Assembly (NCBI RefSeq): GCF_002117935.1
Contig: NZ_BDJE01000040.1
Coordinates: 41,124-105,123, forward strand
From: Nocardioides sp. PD653-B2
GTDB lineage: Bacteria > Actinomycetota > Actinomycetes > Propionibacteriales > Nocardioidaceae
Length of the DNA stretch: 64,000 nucleotides
Direction: 5' to 3'
The notes under the pieces were generated by a model that ran no database searches, was not told the origin of the DNA, and was given only the letters and a program-made list of their open reading frames with translations. Shown in pieces: positions 32,204 to 42,643 of this stretch. Each line of letters begins with the position of its first letter. Position 1 is the stretch's first letter. The position numbers and the translations under genes are program-made.

Positions 32204-34147
32204 TCACTCGATCGCGGCCGCGAACTGGGCGTTGTAGAGCCGGGCGTAGGCGCCGCCGGACGCGAGCAGGCCGTCGTGGGTGCCCTGCTCGACGATCGCG
32301 CCGTCCTCCATGACGAGGATCAGGTCGGCGTCGCGGATGGTGCTGAGCCGGTGGGCGATCACGAAGCTGGTGCGGTCGGTGCGCAGGGCCGCCATCGCCT
32401 TCTGCAGCAGCAGCTCGGTGCGGGTGTCGACCGAGCTCGTCGCCTCGTCGAGGATCAGCAGTGCCGGGTCGGTCAGGAACGCCCGCGCGATCGTCACCAG
32501 CTGGCGCTCGCCCGCGGAGAGGTTGGAGCCCTCCTCGTCGATCACCGTGTCGTAGCCCTCGGGCAGCGAGTGCACGAAGCGGTCCACGAACGTCGCGCGC
32601 GCGGCCTCGAGGACCTGTTCCTCCGTGGCGTCCGGCCGGCCGTACGCGATGTTGTCGCGGATCGTGCCCTCGAAGAGCCAGGTGTCCTGGAGGACCATCC
32701 CGATCTGGCCGCGCAGCGCGGCCCGGGGCATGGCGGTGATGTCGACCCCGTCGATCGTGATCCGGCCGTCGTCCAGCTCGTAGAACCGCATCACCAGGTT
32801 GACGAGGGTCGTCTTGCCCGCGCCGGTCGGGCCGACGATCGCGACCGTCTGGCCCGGGCGGGCGACCAGCGACAGGTCGGTGATGAGCGGCCGGTCCGCG
32901 TCGTAGCGGAACGACACGTGCTCGAACGCGACCTCCCCGCGGCGTACCGCGGGCGTGGCCGTCTCGTCGGCGTCCTCCGGCTCCTCGTCGGCGTCGAGCA
33001 GCTCGAAGACCCGCTCGGCCGAGGCCACCCCGGACTGCAGCAGGTTCGTCATCGAGGCCACCGTGGTGAGCGGCTGGGTGAACTGGCGCGTGTACTGGAT
33101 GAAGGCCTGCACGTCGCCCAGCGAGAGCGCGCCGTTGGCGACCCGGAGGGCGCCGATCACGGCGATCACGACGTAGTTCAGGTTCCCGAGGAACATCATC
33201 GCCGGCATGATCAGCCCGCTGACGAACTGCGCGCCGAAGCTGACCTCGTAGAGCTCGTCGTTCTCCTCGGCGAAGGCCCGCTCGACCTCGGCCTGGCGGC
33301 CGAAGACCTTGACCAGGGCGTGGCCGGAGTAGGCCTCCTCGATCTGCGCGTTGAGCTTGCCCGTACGACGCCACTGCGCGACGAACTGGCCCTGCGAGCG
33401 CTTCATGATCTGGCTCGTGACGAGCAGCGAGATCGGCACCGACCCCAGTGCGACCAGCGCCAGCAGGGGCGAGATCCAGAACATCATCGCGAGCACCGCG
33501 ATCACGGTCATCAAGGAGGTGAGCAGCTGGCTCATCGTCTGCTGGAGGGTCTGGCTGACGTTGTCGATGTCGTTGGTGACCCGGCTCAGCAGCTCGCCGC
33601 GGGGAGACCGGTCGAAGTAGCCGAGCGGCAGCCGGTTGATCTTCTCCTCGACGTCGTCGCGCATCCGGCGGACGGTGTTCTGCACGACCGTGTTGAGGAT
33701 GAAGCCCTGGAGCCAGGCAAGCAGCGACGCGGCAGCGTAGATCGCCAGCACGATCAGCAGCACGTGGCCGACGGCGCCGAAGTCCACGCCGACGCCCGGC
33801 ACGACGTCGCGGCCCTGGACCGCGGCGGGCAGGGCGGAGTCGGGCGTGCCCGGCGGGAACTTGCGGCCGATGAAGCCGTCGAACACCAGGTCGGTCGCGT
33901 GCCCGAGGATCCGCGGGCCGACCGACATCAGCGCGACGCTGACGACGCCGAGGACGACGACCGCGACGGCCCGGACGCGTTCGGGGCGCATCCGGGCGAC
34001 CAGCCGCTTCCCGGACGGGACGAAGGTCATCGCCTTCTGCCCGACCATGCCGCCGCCCATCGGGCCGCGCCCGGGGCCGCCCTGGGGCGCCTCGATCCGC
34101 TCCGTGGCCTCGAACTCCTGCTTCTTCGGTGCCGGGGTGGTCGTCAT
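32204..34147 (-). CDS. ABC exporter half-transporter, catalytic subunit
   Basis: A 647-residue fused membrane-plus-ATPase protein. Six membrane helices lie at about 50-340, after a 45-residue Gly/Pro-rich cytoplasmic start. The ATPase has Walker A GPTGAGKTT, signature LSAGERQ and Walker B LLILDEATSSVD with the catalytic Glu. It overlaps the partner exporter gene by 4 nt; together they should form a heterodimeric multidrug or lipid exporter of the TM287/288 and BmrCD type. Substrate unknown. Confidence 0.92.
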   Translation of the reverse strand: MTTTPAPKKQEFEATERIEAPQGGPGRGPMGGGMVGQKAMTFVPSGKRLVARMRPERVRAVAVVVLGVVSVALMSVGPRILGHATDLVFDGFIGRKFPPGTPDSALPAAVQGRDVVPGVGVDFGAVGHVLLIVLAIYAAASLLAWLQGFILNTVVQNTVRRMRDDVEEKINRLPLGYFDRSPRGELLSRVTNDIDNVSQTLQQTMSQLLTSLMTVIAVLAMMFWISPLLALVALGSVPISLLVTSQIMKRSQGQFVAQWRRTGKLNAQIEEAYSGHALVKVFGRQAEVERAFAEENDELYEVSFGAQFVSGLIMPAMMFLGNLNYVVIAVIGALRVANGALSLGDVQAFIQYTRQFTQPLTTVASMTNLLQSGVASAERVFELLDADEEPEDADETATPAVRRGEVAFEHVSFRYDADRPLITDLSLVARPGQTVAIVGPTGAGKTTLVNLVMRFYELDDGRITIDGVDITAMPRAALRGQIGMVLQDTWLFEGTIRDNIAYGRPDATEEQVLEAARATFVDRFVHSLPEGYDTVIDEEGSNLSAGERQLVTIARAFLTDPALLILDEATSSVDTRTELLLQKAMAALRTDRTSFVIAHRLSTIRDADLILVMEDGAIVEQGTHDGLLASGGAYARLYNAQFAAAIE

Positions 34148-35883
34148 GCGACTGCCTCTTCCGCGGTCATCTGCGAGGTGACGATCTCCCGGTAGGTCTG
34201 CGAGCTCTCGAGCAGCTCGTGGTGGGTGCCGCGGCCGACGACCCGGCCGTCCTCGAGCACGAGGATCAGGTCGGCGTCGATGATCGTGGAGACCCGTTGG
34301 GCCACGATCACCACCGTGGCGTCACGGGTCGTCGGCCGGAGGGCCGCGCGGAGCCGGGCATCGGTGGTCAGGTCGAGCGCCGAGAACGAGTCGTCGAAGA
34401 GGTAGATCCCGGGCTTGCGGATCAGCGCCCTCGCGATCGCGAGCCGCTGCCGCTGACCGCCCGAGAAGTTGGTGCCGCCCTGCACGACGGCGCTGTCGAG
34501 GCCGTCGGGGAGGGCCTCGACGAAGTCACGTCCCTGAGCCACGTCGAGGGCGGCCCACATCTCCTCGTCGGTCGCGTCCGGCTTGCCGTACCTCAGGTTG
34601 CTGCGCACCGTGCCGCTGAAGAGGTAGGCCTTCTGCGGCACCAGCCCGATCTGCTCCCAGAGCAGGTCCGGGTCGACGCGTCGTACGTCGTGCCCGCCGA
34701 CACGCACGGCGCCCTCGGTCGCGTCGAAGAGCCGCGGCACCAGGTTGACCAGCGTGGACTTGCCGGCGCCGGTCGAGCCGATCACCGCCACGGTCTGGCC
34801 GGGCCGCGCCGAGAACGAGACGTCGGACAGGACGGGCGACTCGGCGCCCGGGTACGAGAACGTGACGTGCTCGAGGTCGAGGTGCCCGCGCAGCGCCGGG
34901 TCGGGAGCGATCGGGTCCTCCGGGAGCACCACCGAGGTGTCGGTGCCGAGCACCTCGGCGATGCGGTCACCGCAGACCGAGGCCCGCGGGATCATCATCA
35001 GCATGAACGTCGCCATCATCACCGACATCAGGATCTGCATCAGGTAGGACAGGAAGGCGCTCAGGGCGCCGACCTCCATCTGGCCGCTGTCGACGCGGTG
35101 TCCGCCGAACCAGATCACGCCGACGCTCGAGACGTTCACGACCAGCATCACCAGCGGGAACATGGTCGCCATCCAGCGACCGGCGCGGACCGCCACGTCG
35201 GTGAGCTCGTCGTTCGCGGTCGCGAACCGCTTCTCCTCGTGCGGCTCGCGCACGAACGCGCGAACCACGCGGATGCCGGTGATCTGCTCGCGCAGCACCC
35301 GGTTGACCTCGTCGATGCGGGCCTGCATCTTGCGGAAGTTCGGCACCATCTTGCTGACCACGAAGCCGACCGAGACGAAGAGCGCCGGCACGACGACGGC
35401 GAGGATCCAGCCCAGGCCCATGTCCTCGCGCAGCGCCATGATCACGCCGCCGACCATCATGATCGGCGAGGAGACCGCGATGGTGCAGGCCATCAGCACC
35501 AGCATCTGCACCTGCTGGACGTCGTTCGTGCTGCGGGTGATCAGGGACGGGGCGCCGAAGTGCTGCACCTCGCGGGTCGAGAAGGTGCCGACCCGGTGGA
35601 ACAGCGCGGCTCGCATGTCGCGGCCGAGGCTCATCGCGGTGCGGGCACCGAACCAGACCGCGATCACCGAGCAGATGATCTGGACGAACGACACCCCGAG
35701 CATGAGTGCGCCGGTGCGGACGATGTAGCCGGTGTCACCGGTCGCGACGCCCTGGTCGATGATCTGGGCGTTGAGGCTCGGCAGGTAGAGCATCGCGACG
35801 ACCGCGACGAACTGGAGGACGACCACGATCGTCAGCCAGGCGCGGTAGGGCGCGAGTCGCTCGCGGAGCATGCGGAGCAGCAT
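34144..35883 (-). CDS. ABC exporter half-transporter with degenerate ATPase site
   Basis: A 579-residue half-transporter: six helices in the first 300 residues, Walker A GSTGAGKST (Lys375), signature FSGGQRQ and Walker B YLFDDSFSALD. Asp replaces the catalytic Glu after Walker B, the hallmark of the non-hydrolysing site in heterodimeric exporters. ATG 35883 overlaps the TetR stop (TGATG); the frame is open further upstream but antisense-like. The partner follows with a 4-nt overlap. Confidence 0.92.
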   Translation of the reverse strand: MLLRMLRERLAPYRAWLTIVVVLQFVAVVAMLYLPSLNAQIIDQGVATGDTGYIVRTGALMLGVSFVQIICSVIAVWFGARTAMSLGRDMRAALFHRVGTFSTREVQHFGAPSLITRSTNDVQQVQMLVLMACTIAVSSPIMMVGGVIMALREDMGLGWILAVVVPALFVSVGFVVSKMVPNFRKMQARIDEVNRVLREQITGIRVVRAFVREPHEEKRFATANDELTDVAVRAGRWMATMFPLVMLVVNVSSVGVIWFGGHRVDSGQMEVGALSAFLSYLMQILMSVMMATFMLMMIPRASVCGDRIAEVLGTDTSVVLPEDPIAPDPALRGHLDLEHVTFSYPGAESPVLSDVSFSARPGQTVAVIGSTGAGKSTLVNLVPRLFDATEGAVRVGGHDVRRVDPDLLWEQIGLVPQKAYLFSGTVRSNLRYGKPDATDEEMWAALDVAQGRDFVEALPDGLDSAVVQGGTNFSGGQRQRLAIARALIRKPGIYLFDDSFSALDLTTDARLRAALRPTTRDATVVIVAQRVSTIIDADLILVLEDGRVVGRGTHHELLESSQTYREIVTSQMTAEEAVA

Positions 35884-36464
35884 CAGTCTCTCCTCTGGAG
35901 GCCGAGCAGGACCGTGTCGACGATCTGCTCGGGGGTCATCAGCCGCCCGTCGGCGATCTTGTCGTGGCTCCCGGCGAAGGTGAGCAGCCGGAGCACGTGG
36001 ATGAACTGGTCGACCGGCACCGTCAGCTGGTCGGCGTCGTCGCCCACGACCTCGGCGAGCAGCGCACCGAGGTGGGCCCGCCACTCGATGACGGCGTCGG
36101 AGTCGTGCACGTGGGTCGGCGGGCCGACGAGCTCCATCTTCTGCATCAGCCCGAAGGTGGCCCGGAACCGCTGCTGGAGGATGGCGACGACCTTGAGGAG
36201 CCGGGCGCCCAGGGGCTGGTCCCGGTCGATCTCCTGGATCCGCGCGACCAGGTCGCCGGGCTCGAAGGCGCGGGCGATGGCTGCGTCGATCAGCTCGTCC
36301 TTGGAGACGAAGGCCCGGAAGATCGTGCCCTCGGCGATCCCGGCCGCCTCGGCGATGTGGCGGGTCGTCACGGCCCGGCCGTGGACCCGCAGCAGTCGGA
36401 GGGTGACGTCGGTCAGCTCGGAGCGGCGCTCCTCGGGTGACATCGGGCGGGCGCGAGGGGACAT
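35883..36464 (-). CDS. TetR-family repressor of the ABC exporter
   Basis: A 193-residue regulator with the HTH near residues 28-50 (VTTRHIAEAAGIAEGTIFRA) and a helical ligand-binding part. First gene of the tetR-ABC-ABC operon. ATG 36464 is chosen because a -10 box ends 7 nt upstream, making a leaderless start; the ATG at 36494 lies inside the operator palindrome and upstream of the -10. It probably represses its own operon and is released by an exported compound. Confidence 0.9.
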   Translation of the reverse strand: MSPRARPMSPEERRSELTDVTLRLLRVHGRAVTTRHIAEAAGIAEGTIFRAFVSKDELIDAAIARAFEPGDLVARIQEIDRDQPLGARLLKVVAILQQRFRATFGLMQKMELVGPPTHVHDSDAVIEWRAHLGALLAEVVGDDADQLTVPVDQFIHVLRLLTFAGSHDKIADGRLMTPEQIVDTVLLGLQRRD

Positions 36465-36471
36465 GCCCACG

Positions 36472-36500
36472 AGCCTAAGTGAGTGAGCACTCACTCACAA
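36472..36500 (-). promoter_or_regulatory. Promoter and TetR operator
   Basis: On the minus strand: -35 TTGTGA (36500-36495), 17-nt spacer, -10 TAGGCT (36477-36472), ATG at 36464. The spacer is filled by GTGAGTGAG-CA-CTCACTCAC (36479-36498), a perfect palindrome with 9-bp arms. A repressor dimer here would block polymerase directly. Confidence 0.75.
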
Positions 36501-36506
36501 CTGGTT

Positions 36507-37160
36507 TCACGGAGCCAGTCGCTCGGTGACCCAGGTCGAGCCCCCACCCGTGACGGAGCGCCGGTAGACCAGCCGGTCGTGCATGCGCGACGTCCGGCCC
36601 TGCCAGAACTCCACGACCTCGGGGCGTACGACGTAGCCACCCCACTCGTCCGGCACCGGGACGGCGTCCGGGAAGCGCGCCGCGGCGTCGGCGTACGCGT
36701 CCTCGAGCTCGGCACGCCCGGACACCACCTGCGACTGGTGCGAGGCCCACGCACCCAGCTGGGAGCCGTGCGGCCGGCTGGAGAAGTAGGCCTCCACCTC
36801 GGCGCGCGGCAGCGAGGTGGCCGTCCCCTCGACGCGCACCTGGCGCTCGAGCACGTGCCACGGGAAGAGCAGGGCACAGCGGGGGTTGGCGGCGAGCTCG
36901 GCGCCCTTGCGCGAGCCGGCGTTGGTGAAGAAGACGAACCCGTCGGCCGACACCCCCTTGAGCAGCACCATCCGCGAGGACGGCTGGCCGCCGGCGTCGA
37001 CCGTGCTGACCACCATCGCGTTGGCGTCGTGGCGGATCGCGTCGTGCGCCTCGGCCATCCAGCGGTCGAACATGGTGACCGGATCGGCGGCGAGATCGGC
37101 CTCGTCGAGGCCGGCACGGGCGTACTCCTCGCGCAGCGCGGCGAGGTCAAGGGGCGGCAT
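36507..37160 (-). CDS. pdxH: Pyridoxamine 5'-phosphate oxidase
   Basis: A 217-residue FMN enzyme that oxidises pyridoxine or pyridoxamine 5'-phosphate to pyridoxal 5'-phosphate, the cofactor needed by SerC encoded nearby. Conserved parts: NAMVVSTVDAGGQPSSRMVL, FFTNAGSRKGAEL, QVRVEG and the C-terminal WQGRTSRMHDRLVYRR. ATG 37160 starts at the family N-terminus and follows a TAGGGT -10 by 7 nt. Confidence 0.94.
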   Translation of the reverse strand: MPPLDLAALREEYARAGLDEADLAADPVTMFDRWMAEAHDAIRHDANAMVVSTVDAGGQPSSRMVLLKGVSADGFVFFTNAGSRKGAELAANPRCALLFPWHVLERQVRVEGTATSLPRAEVEAYFSSRPHGSQLGAWASHQSQVVSGRAELEDAYADAAARFPDAVPVPDEWGGYVVRPEVVEFWQGRTSRMHDRLVYRRSVTGGGSTWVTERLAP

Positions 37161-37167
37161 GGTCTCG

Positions 37168-37173
37168 ACCCTA
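37168..37173 (-). promoter_or_regulatory. -10 box TAGGGT of leaderless pdxH
   Basis: On the minus strand TAGGGT ends 7 nt before ATG 37160, the TAnnnT-N7-ATG pattern of leaderless actinobacterial genes. Confidence 0.5.
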
Positions 37174-37239
37174 GTCGGGACCCGGTGCAGAATGCGTCGG
37201 GCGCATCTCGCGCCGACCCGCCCCGTTCGAAGGAGCTCC

Positions 37240-38346
37240 ATGACCGAGGTACACCACGGACTCGAAGGCGTCGTCGCCTTCGAGACCGAGATCGCCGAAC
37301 CCGACAAAGAGGGTTCGGCGCTGCGCTACCGCGGCGTGGACATCGAGGACATCGTCGGGCGGGTGCCCTTCGAGAACATCTGGGGCCTGCTCATCGACGG
37401 CACCTACGACCCGGGCCTGCCGCCGGCCGAGGCCTACACGCTGCCGGTCCACACCGGGGACGTCCGCGTCGACGTCCAGGCCGCGATCGCGATGCTCGCA
37501 CCGGCGTTCGGCTTCCGGCAGACCTACGACATCACCGACGAGCAGGCCCGCGACGATCTCGCGCGGGTGGCGGTGATGGTGCTGTCGTACGCCGCCCAGT
37601 CGGCCCGCGGCCTGAACCAGCCGATCGTCTCGCAGCGCGCCGTCGACGAGGGCACGACCCTCGCCGAGCGGTTCATGATCCGCTGGAAGGGCGAGGCCGA
37701 CCCCAAGCACGTCAAGGCCATCGACGCCTACTGGAGCTCGGCGGCCGAGCACGGCATGAACGCCTCGACGTTCACCGCCCGCGTCATCACCAGCACCGGC
37801 GCCGACGTCGCCGCGGCCTTCTCCGGCGCGATCGGCGCGATGAGCGGCCCGCTGCACGGCGGCGCCCCGTCGCGCGTCCTCGGCATGATCGAGGAGGTCG
37901 AGAGGCGCGACGGCGACGCCGCGTCGTACGTCAAGGAGCTGCTCGACAACGGCGAGCGCCTGATGGGCTTCGGGCACCGCGTCTACCGGGCCGAGGACCC
38001 GCGCGCCCGGGTGCTGCGCCGTACGGCGCGCGAGCTCGACGCCCCGCGCTACGAGGTCGCCGAGGCGCTCGAGCAGGCCGCGCTGGCCGAGCTCCGCGAG
38101 CGCCGTCCCGACCGGGTGCTCGAGACCAACGTGGAGTTCTGGGCCGCGATCGTCCTCGACTACGCCGAGGTGCCGGCGAACCTCTTCACGTCGATGTTCA
38201 CCTGCGCGCGCACCGGCGGCTGGTCGGCGCACATCCTCGAGCAGAAGCGCACGGGCCGCCTGATCCGGCCGTCCGCCGTCTACACCGGCCCGGCCGCGCG
38301 GCCGGCGTCCGACGTCGACGGCTGGCGCGACGAGTGGGCGGGGTGA
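37240..38346 (+). CDS. Citrate synthase (CitA-like paralogue)
   Basis: A 368-residue citrate or 2-methylcitrate synthase-type enzyme condensing oxaloacetate with an acyl-CoA. Catalytic His206 (GPLHGGAP) and His246 (GFGHRVY) are present, with GWSAHILEQ near the C-terminus. The position of the catalytic Asp (NVDF in most enzymes) holds Glu299 (NVEFW). It resembles, from memory, the second citrate synthase of actinobacteria (CitA). AAGGAG precedes ATG. Divergent from pdxH with an 80-bp gap. Confidence 0.88.
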   Translation: MTEVHHGLEGVVAFETEIAEPDKEGSALRYRGVDIEDIVGRVPFENIWGLLIDGTYDPGLPPAEAYTLPVHTGDVRVDVQAAIAMLAPAFGFRQTYDITDEQARDDLARVAVMVLSYAAQSARGLNQPIVSQRAVDEGTTLAERFMIRWKGEADPKHVKAIDAYWSSAAEHGMNASTFTARVITSTGADVAAAFSGAIGAMSGPLHGGAPSRVLGMIEEVERRDGDAASYVKELLDNGERLMGFGHRVYRAEDPRARVLRRTARELDAPRYEVAEALEQAALAELRERRPDRVLETNVEFWAAIVLDYAEVPANLFTSMFTCARTGGWSAHILEQKRTGRLIRPSAVYTGPAARPASDVDGWRDEWAG

Positions 38347-38465
38347 CCGCAGCCGACGTCGCGGGACACGCCGCCGCCAGGACCGCGGGGACCTGACGTC
38401 CGTTGCGTGCGCTCCGGATAGGCCAGGCCGCGGGCGACCTCGGGTGGCCGCAGCACCGACCCCCC

Positions 38466-38471
38466 TAGAGT
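38466..38471 (+). promoter_or_regulatory. -10 box TAGAGT of a leaderless methyltransferase gene
   Basis: TAGAGT ends 6 nt before ATG 38478. The 131-bp gap after the citrate synthase shows nothing else clear. Confidence 0.5.
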
Positions 38472-38477
38472 CGGGGG

Positions 38478-39062
38478 ATGACACCTCGGGAGAGCGAACT
38501 CTGGGACACGGAGGCCGCCTCGTTCGACGACGAGCCCGACCACGGCCTGCACGACCCCCTCGTGCACGAGGCGTGGCGCTCCCTGCTCCTGTCGGTCGTC
38601 CCGCCGATCCCGTCCCGGATCGCCGACCTCGGCTGCGGCACCGGCACGCTCTCGTTGCTGCTCGTGCAGGAGGGTCACGCCGTCGACGGCGTCGACTTCT
38701 CCCCCGAGATGGTGCGCCGCGCGGTCGCGAAGGTCGGGTCGTTCCCCGACACCAGCTTCGTGGTCGGTGACGCCGCCGAGCCGCGGCTGCCGGCCGCGTC
38801 GTACGAGGTCGTCCTGTGCCGGCACGTGCTCTGGGCGCTCCCCGACCCGGCCGCGGCCCTGGCCCGCTGGGTCGACCTGCTCACGCCGACCGGCCGGCTG
38901 GTGCTCATCGAGGGCAGCTGGTCGACCGGTGCCGGGCTGACCGCTGCCGAGACGCTGGCACTGCTGGAGCAGGCCGGGCGGCCGGGCACGGTCACGTCGC
39001 TCTCGGACCCGGCCTACTGGGGCAGGCGGATCGAGGACGAGCGGTACGTCGTCGTCGCTTGA
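38478..39062 (+). CDS. Class I SAM-dependent methyltransferase
   Basis: A 194-residue Methyltransf_11/25-type enzyme. Motif I IADLGCGTG is at 48-56, an acidic turn VDGVDFSPEM follows, and EVVLCRHVLWALPDP is the motif IV region. Small-molecule substrate unknown. It faces the zinc-ribbon gene with a 4-bp gap. Confidence 0.85.
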   Translation: MTPRESELWDTEAASFDDEPDHGLHDPLVHEAWRSLLLSVVPPIPSRIADLGCGTGTLSLLLVQEGHAVDGVDFSPEMVRRAVAKVGSFPDTSFVVGDAAEPRLPAASYEVVLCRHVLWALPDPAAALARWVDLLTPTGRLVLIEGSWSTGAGLTAAETLALLEQAGRPGTVTSLSDPAYWGRRIEDERYVVVA

Positions 39063-39066
39063 CGGC

Positions 39067-40658
<1,592 letters not shown>

Positions 40659-40701
40659 CCAGCGGCCCCCGTCGGTCGAGGAAGGGCGATGTCCTGTCTC
40701 G

Positions 40702-41149
40702 GTGACCACCACGGTGGTTGAGGTGCGAAGGCGCCCAGCGCCTGAGCCTCGAAACCAACGGACCCCGCAGCCCACGCAGGACCGTGACCACCACGGTGGT
40801 TGAGGTGCGAAGGCGCTCTGCGCCTGAGCCTCGAAACCACCCCCGGCGTACGACGGGCCGTGACCACCACGGTGGTTGAGGTGCGAAGGCGCCCTGCGCC
40901 TGAGCCTCGAAACCACCACCGGCGTACGACGGGCCGTGACCACCACGGTGGTTGAGGTGCGAAGGCGCCCAGCGCCTGAGCCTCGAAACCACCACCGGCG
41001 TACGACGGGCCGTGACCACCACGGTGGTTGAGGTGCGAAGGCGCCCAGCGCCTGAGCCTCGAAACCAACGGACCCCGCAGCCCACGCAGGACCGTGACCA
41101 CCACGGTGGTTGAGGTGCGAAGGCGCCCTGCGCCTGAGCCTCGAAACCA
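40702..41149 (+). repeat. Array of six 56-bp palindromic repeats
   Basis: Near-identical units start at 40702, 40784, 40860, 40936, 41012 and 41094 (periods 82, 76, 76, 76, 82). Each runs from GTGACCACCACGG to GAGCCTCGAAACCA and has a core hairpin AGGCGC-nnn-GCGCCT whose 3-nt loop varies (CCA, TCT or CCT). Intervals are of only two kinds: a 26-bp ACGGACCCCGCAGCCC type and a 20-bp GGCGTACGACGGGCC type. This fills most of the 642-bp gap between serC and the HNH gene. Confidence 0.92.
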
Positions 41150-41155
41150 CCCTCT

Positions 41156-41193
41156 GTTGGTCGAGCAGGTCGCGCTGCGACCGTGTCGAAACC
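41156..41193 (+). repeat. Related single repeat (REP-like)
   Basis: GTTGGTCGAGCAGGTCGC...GTGTCGAAACC ends in the same GTCGAAACC-like motif as the array and holds a GGTCGC-GCT-GCGACC hairpin (41168-41182). It is a sister family of the array units. The rest of the gap up to 41300 shows nothing clear. Confidence 0.65.
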
Positions 41194-41300
41194 CCCGCAG
41201 CCAGCCCACTCAGCATCCACAGGGCCGGCATCGCGCAGCCCTGTCCACAGTCATCGGCTGGCCAGGTGCAGACCCTGTTCCTGCGTGCTGTGCTGGGTGA

Positions 41301-42554
41301 GTGAGCATGATCGAGACAGACACCCGAGGGTTCGCGATCCAGGTCGACGACCTGGACGCCGACTGGCTGCTGTCCCTGATCGAGGACTCCGAGACCCAGT
41401 CCCGCATCGCGGAGCGCCGCAAGCTCCGCTACGCCGCCCAGTGGTGCCGCCTGCACCTCGTCGAGTCCCACGACGACGAAGAGGACGCCCCGATCGGCGG
41501 GCACGGCACCCCGCCGGTGGCGGTGTTCGCCGCCGAACCCCTCGGCGCCGCCCTGCAGACCACCACGCATGCGGCCCGGCAGCTGATGTCCGACGCCTGG
41601 AACCTCCGTCACCGCCTCCCGATGGTCTGGGCCGGGGTGGAGTCCCTCAACGTCCCCGCCTGGCGCGCCCGGCGCATCGCCCAAGCCACCGCCCACCTCA
41701 CCCAAGAACAAGCCGCCCTCGTGGACCGCGAGCTCGCACACCGGGCCGCGACCTGCGGCACCGTCCTCATCGACCGCACCATCGCCCAGGTCATCGCCGC
41801 CACCGACCCCGAGGCCCCGCAGGCCGACGAGGAGTTGTCGAAGGAGAACTGGGAGGTCCGGATCTTCCACGGACCCCACACCGGCCCCGGCCGCTGGACC
41901 GGCACCTCCATCCTCGAGATCACCGGCGACACCCACGACCTCACCCGCATCCACGACCAGCTCACTCGAAGCGCTGACCTGGGTGCCGCGATCCACGACC
42001 TCGCCACCAGCAGCGGAGGTGGGCGACCCGCGCGGACGAAGCTGATCGTGCACGCCGACCTCAGTGCTCTCAGCGACGAGACCATCGGCACCGGCTCCGT
42101 CGAACGCCTCGGCCCCGTGTCGATGGCGAGGATCAAGGACTGGGTCGACCACTCCCACGTCACCGTCCTCCCCGTGCTCCGGATGGACAGGTGCGACGCC
42201 GTCGACCGCCACGACCCACCCACCTGGATGCGCGAACACGTCATCCTGCGCGACCAGCACTGCGTCTTCCCCTGGTGTCACACCGACGCCCGCTCCTGCG
42301 ACCTCGACCACATCACCCCCTACCTCCCGCTCGACAAGGGTGGCCCGCCTGGTCAGACCAACCCCGGCAACCTCGCCCCGACATGCCGAAGACACCACCG
42401 CAACAAGACCCGAGGCATCTGGTCCTACACCCGGGAACCCGACGGCACCTACACCTGGACCAGCCCCCACGGCCGTAGGTATGCCGTCACGCCATGCGGC
42501 ACGAGCGGCATGGTCGAGCCATGCGCTTCCGACGAACGACCGAGGCCGACCTGA
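41301..42554 (+). CDS. DUF222 / HNH endonuclease-domain protein
   Basis: A 417-residue protein: an N-terminal DUF222 helical region (about 20-260) and a C-terminal HNH nuclease motif (RDQHCVFPWCHTDARSCDLD, then HITPY and NLAPTCRRHHRNK). Two Cys pairs would hold a zinc. This family is multi-copy in actinobacteria and often lies by palindromic repeats, as here. Its role is unknown. GTG 41301 is listed; ATG 41307 is equally possible. Confidence 0.85.
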   Translation: MSMIETDTRGFAIQVDDLDADWLLSLIEDSETQSRIAERRKLRYAAQWCRLHLVESHDDEEDAPIGGHGTPPVAVFAAEPLGAALQTTTHAARQLMSDAWNLRHRLPMVWAGVESLNVPAWRARRIAQATAHLTQEQAALVDRELAHRAATCGTVLIDRTIAQVIAATDPEAPQADEELSKENWEVRIFHGPHTGPGRWTGTSILEITGDTHDLTRIHDQLTRSADLGAAIHDLATSSGGGRPARTKLIVHADLSALSDETIGTGSVERLGPVSMARIKDWVDHSHVTVLPVLRMDRCDAVDRHDPPTWMREHVILRDQHCVFPWCHTDARSCDLDHITPYLPLDKGGPPGQTNPGNLAPTCRRHHRNKTRGIWSYTREPDGTYTWTSPHGRRYAVTPCGTSGMVEPCASDERPRPT

Positions 42555-42643
42555 TCGATCTCGTCGCCATGCAGGAGGAGGCATCGGTCGCCGCTCGCCG
42601 CCACGAGCGACGTGGATACGAGCACCCCGCGTGGCGGAACAGA

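Noticed and set aside
34144..36084. 646-residue start for the ABC half-transporter
   Set aside because: The first 67 residues lie within the tetR gene and are low complexity; ATG 35883 overlaps the tetR stop and begins the real membrane domain.
40702..41149. CRISPR array
   Set aside because: Repeat units are 56 bp, intervals are 20-26 bp of only two recurring sequences, and no cas gene is present. The structure is a REP-type array.
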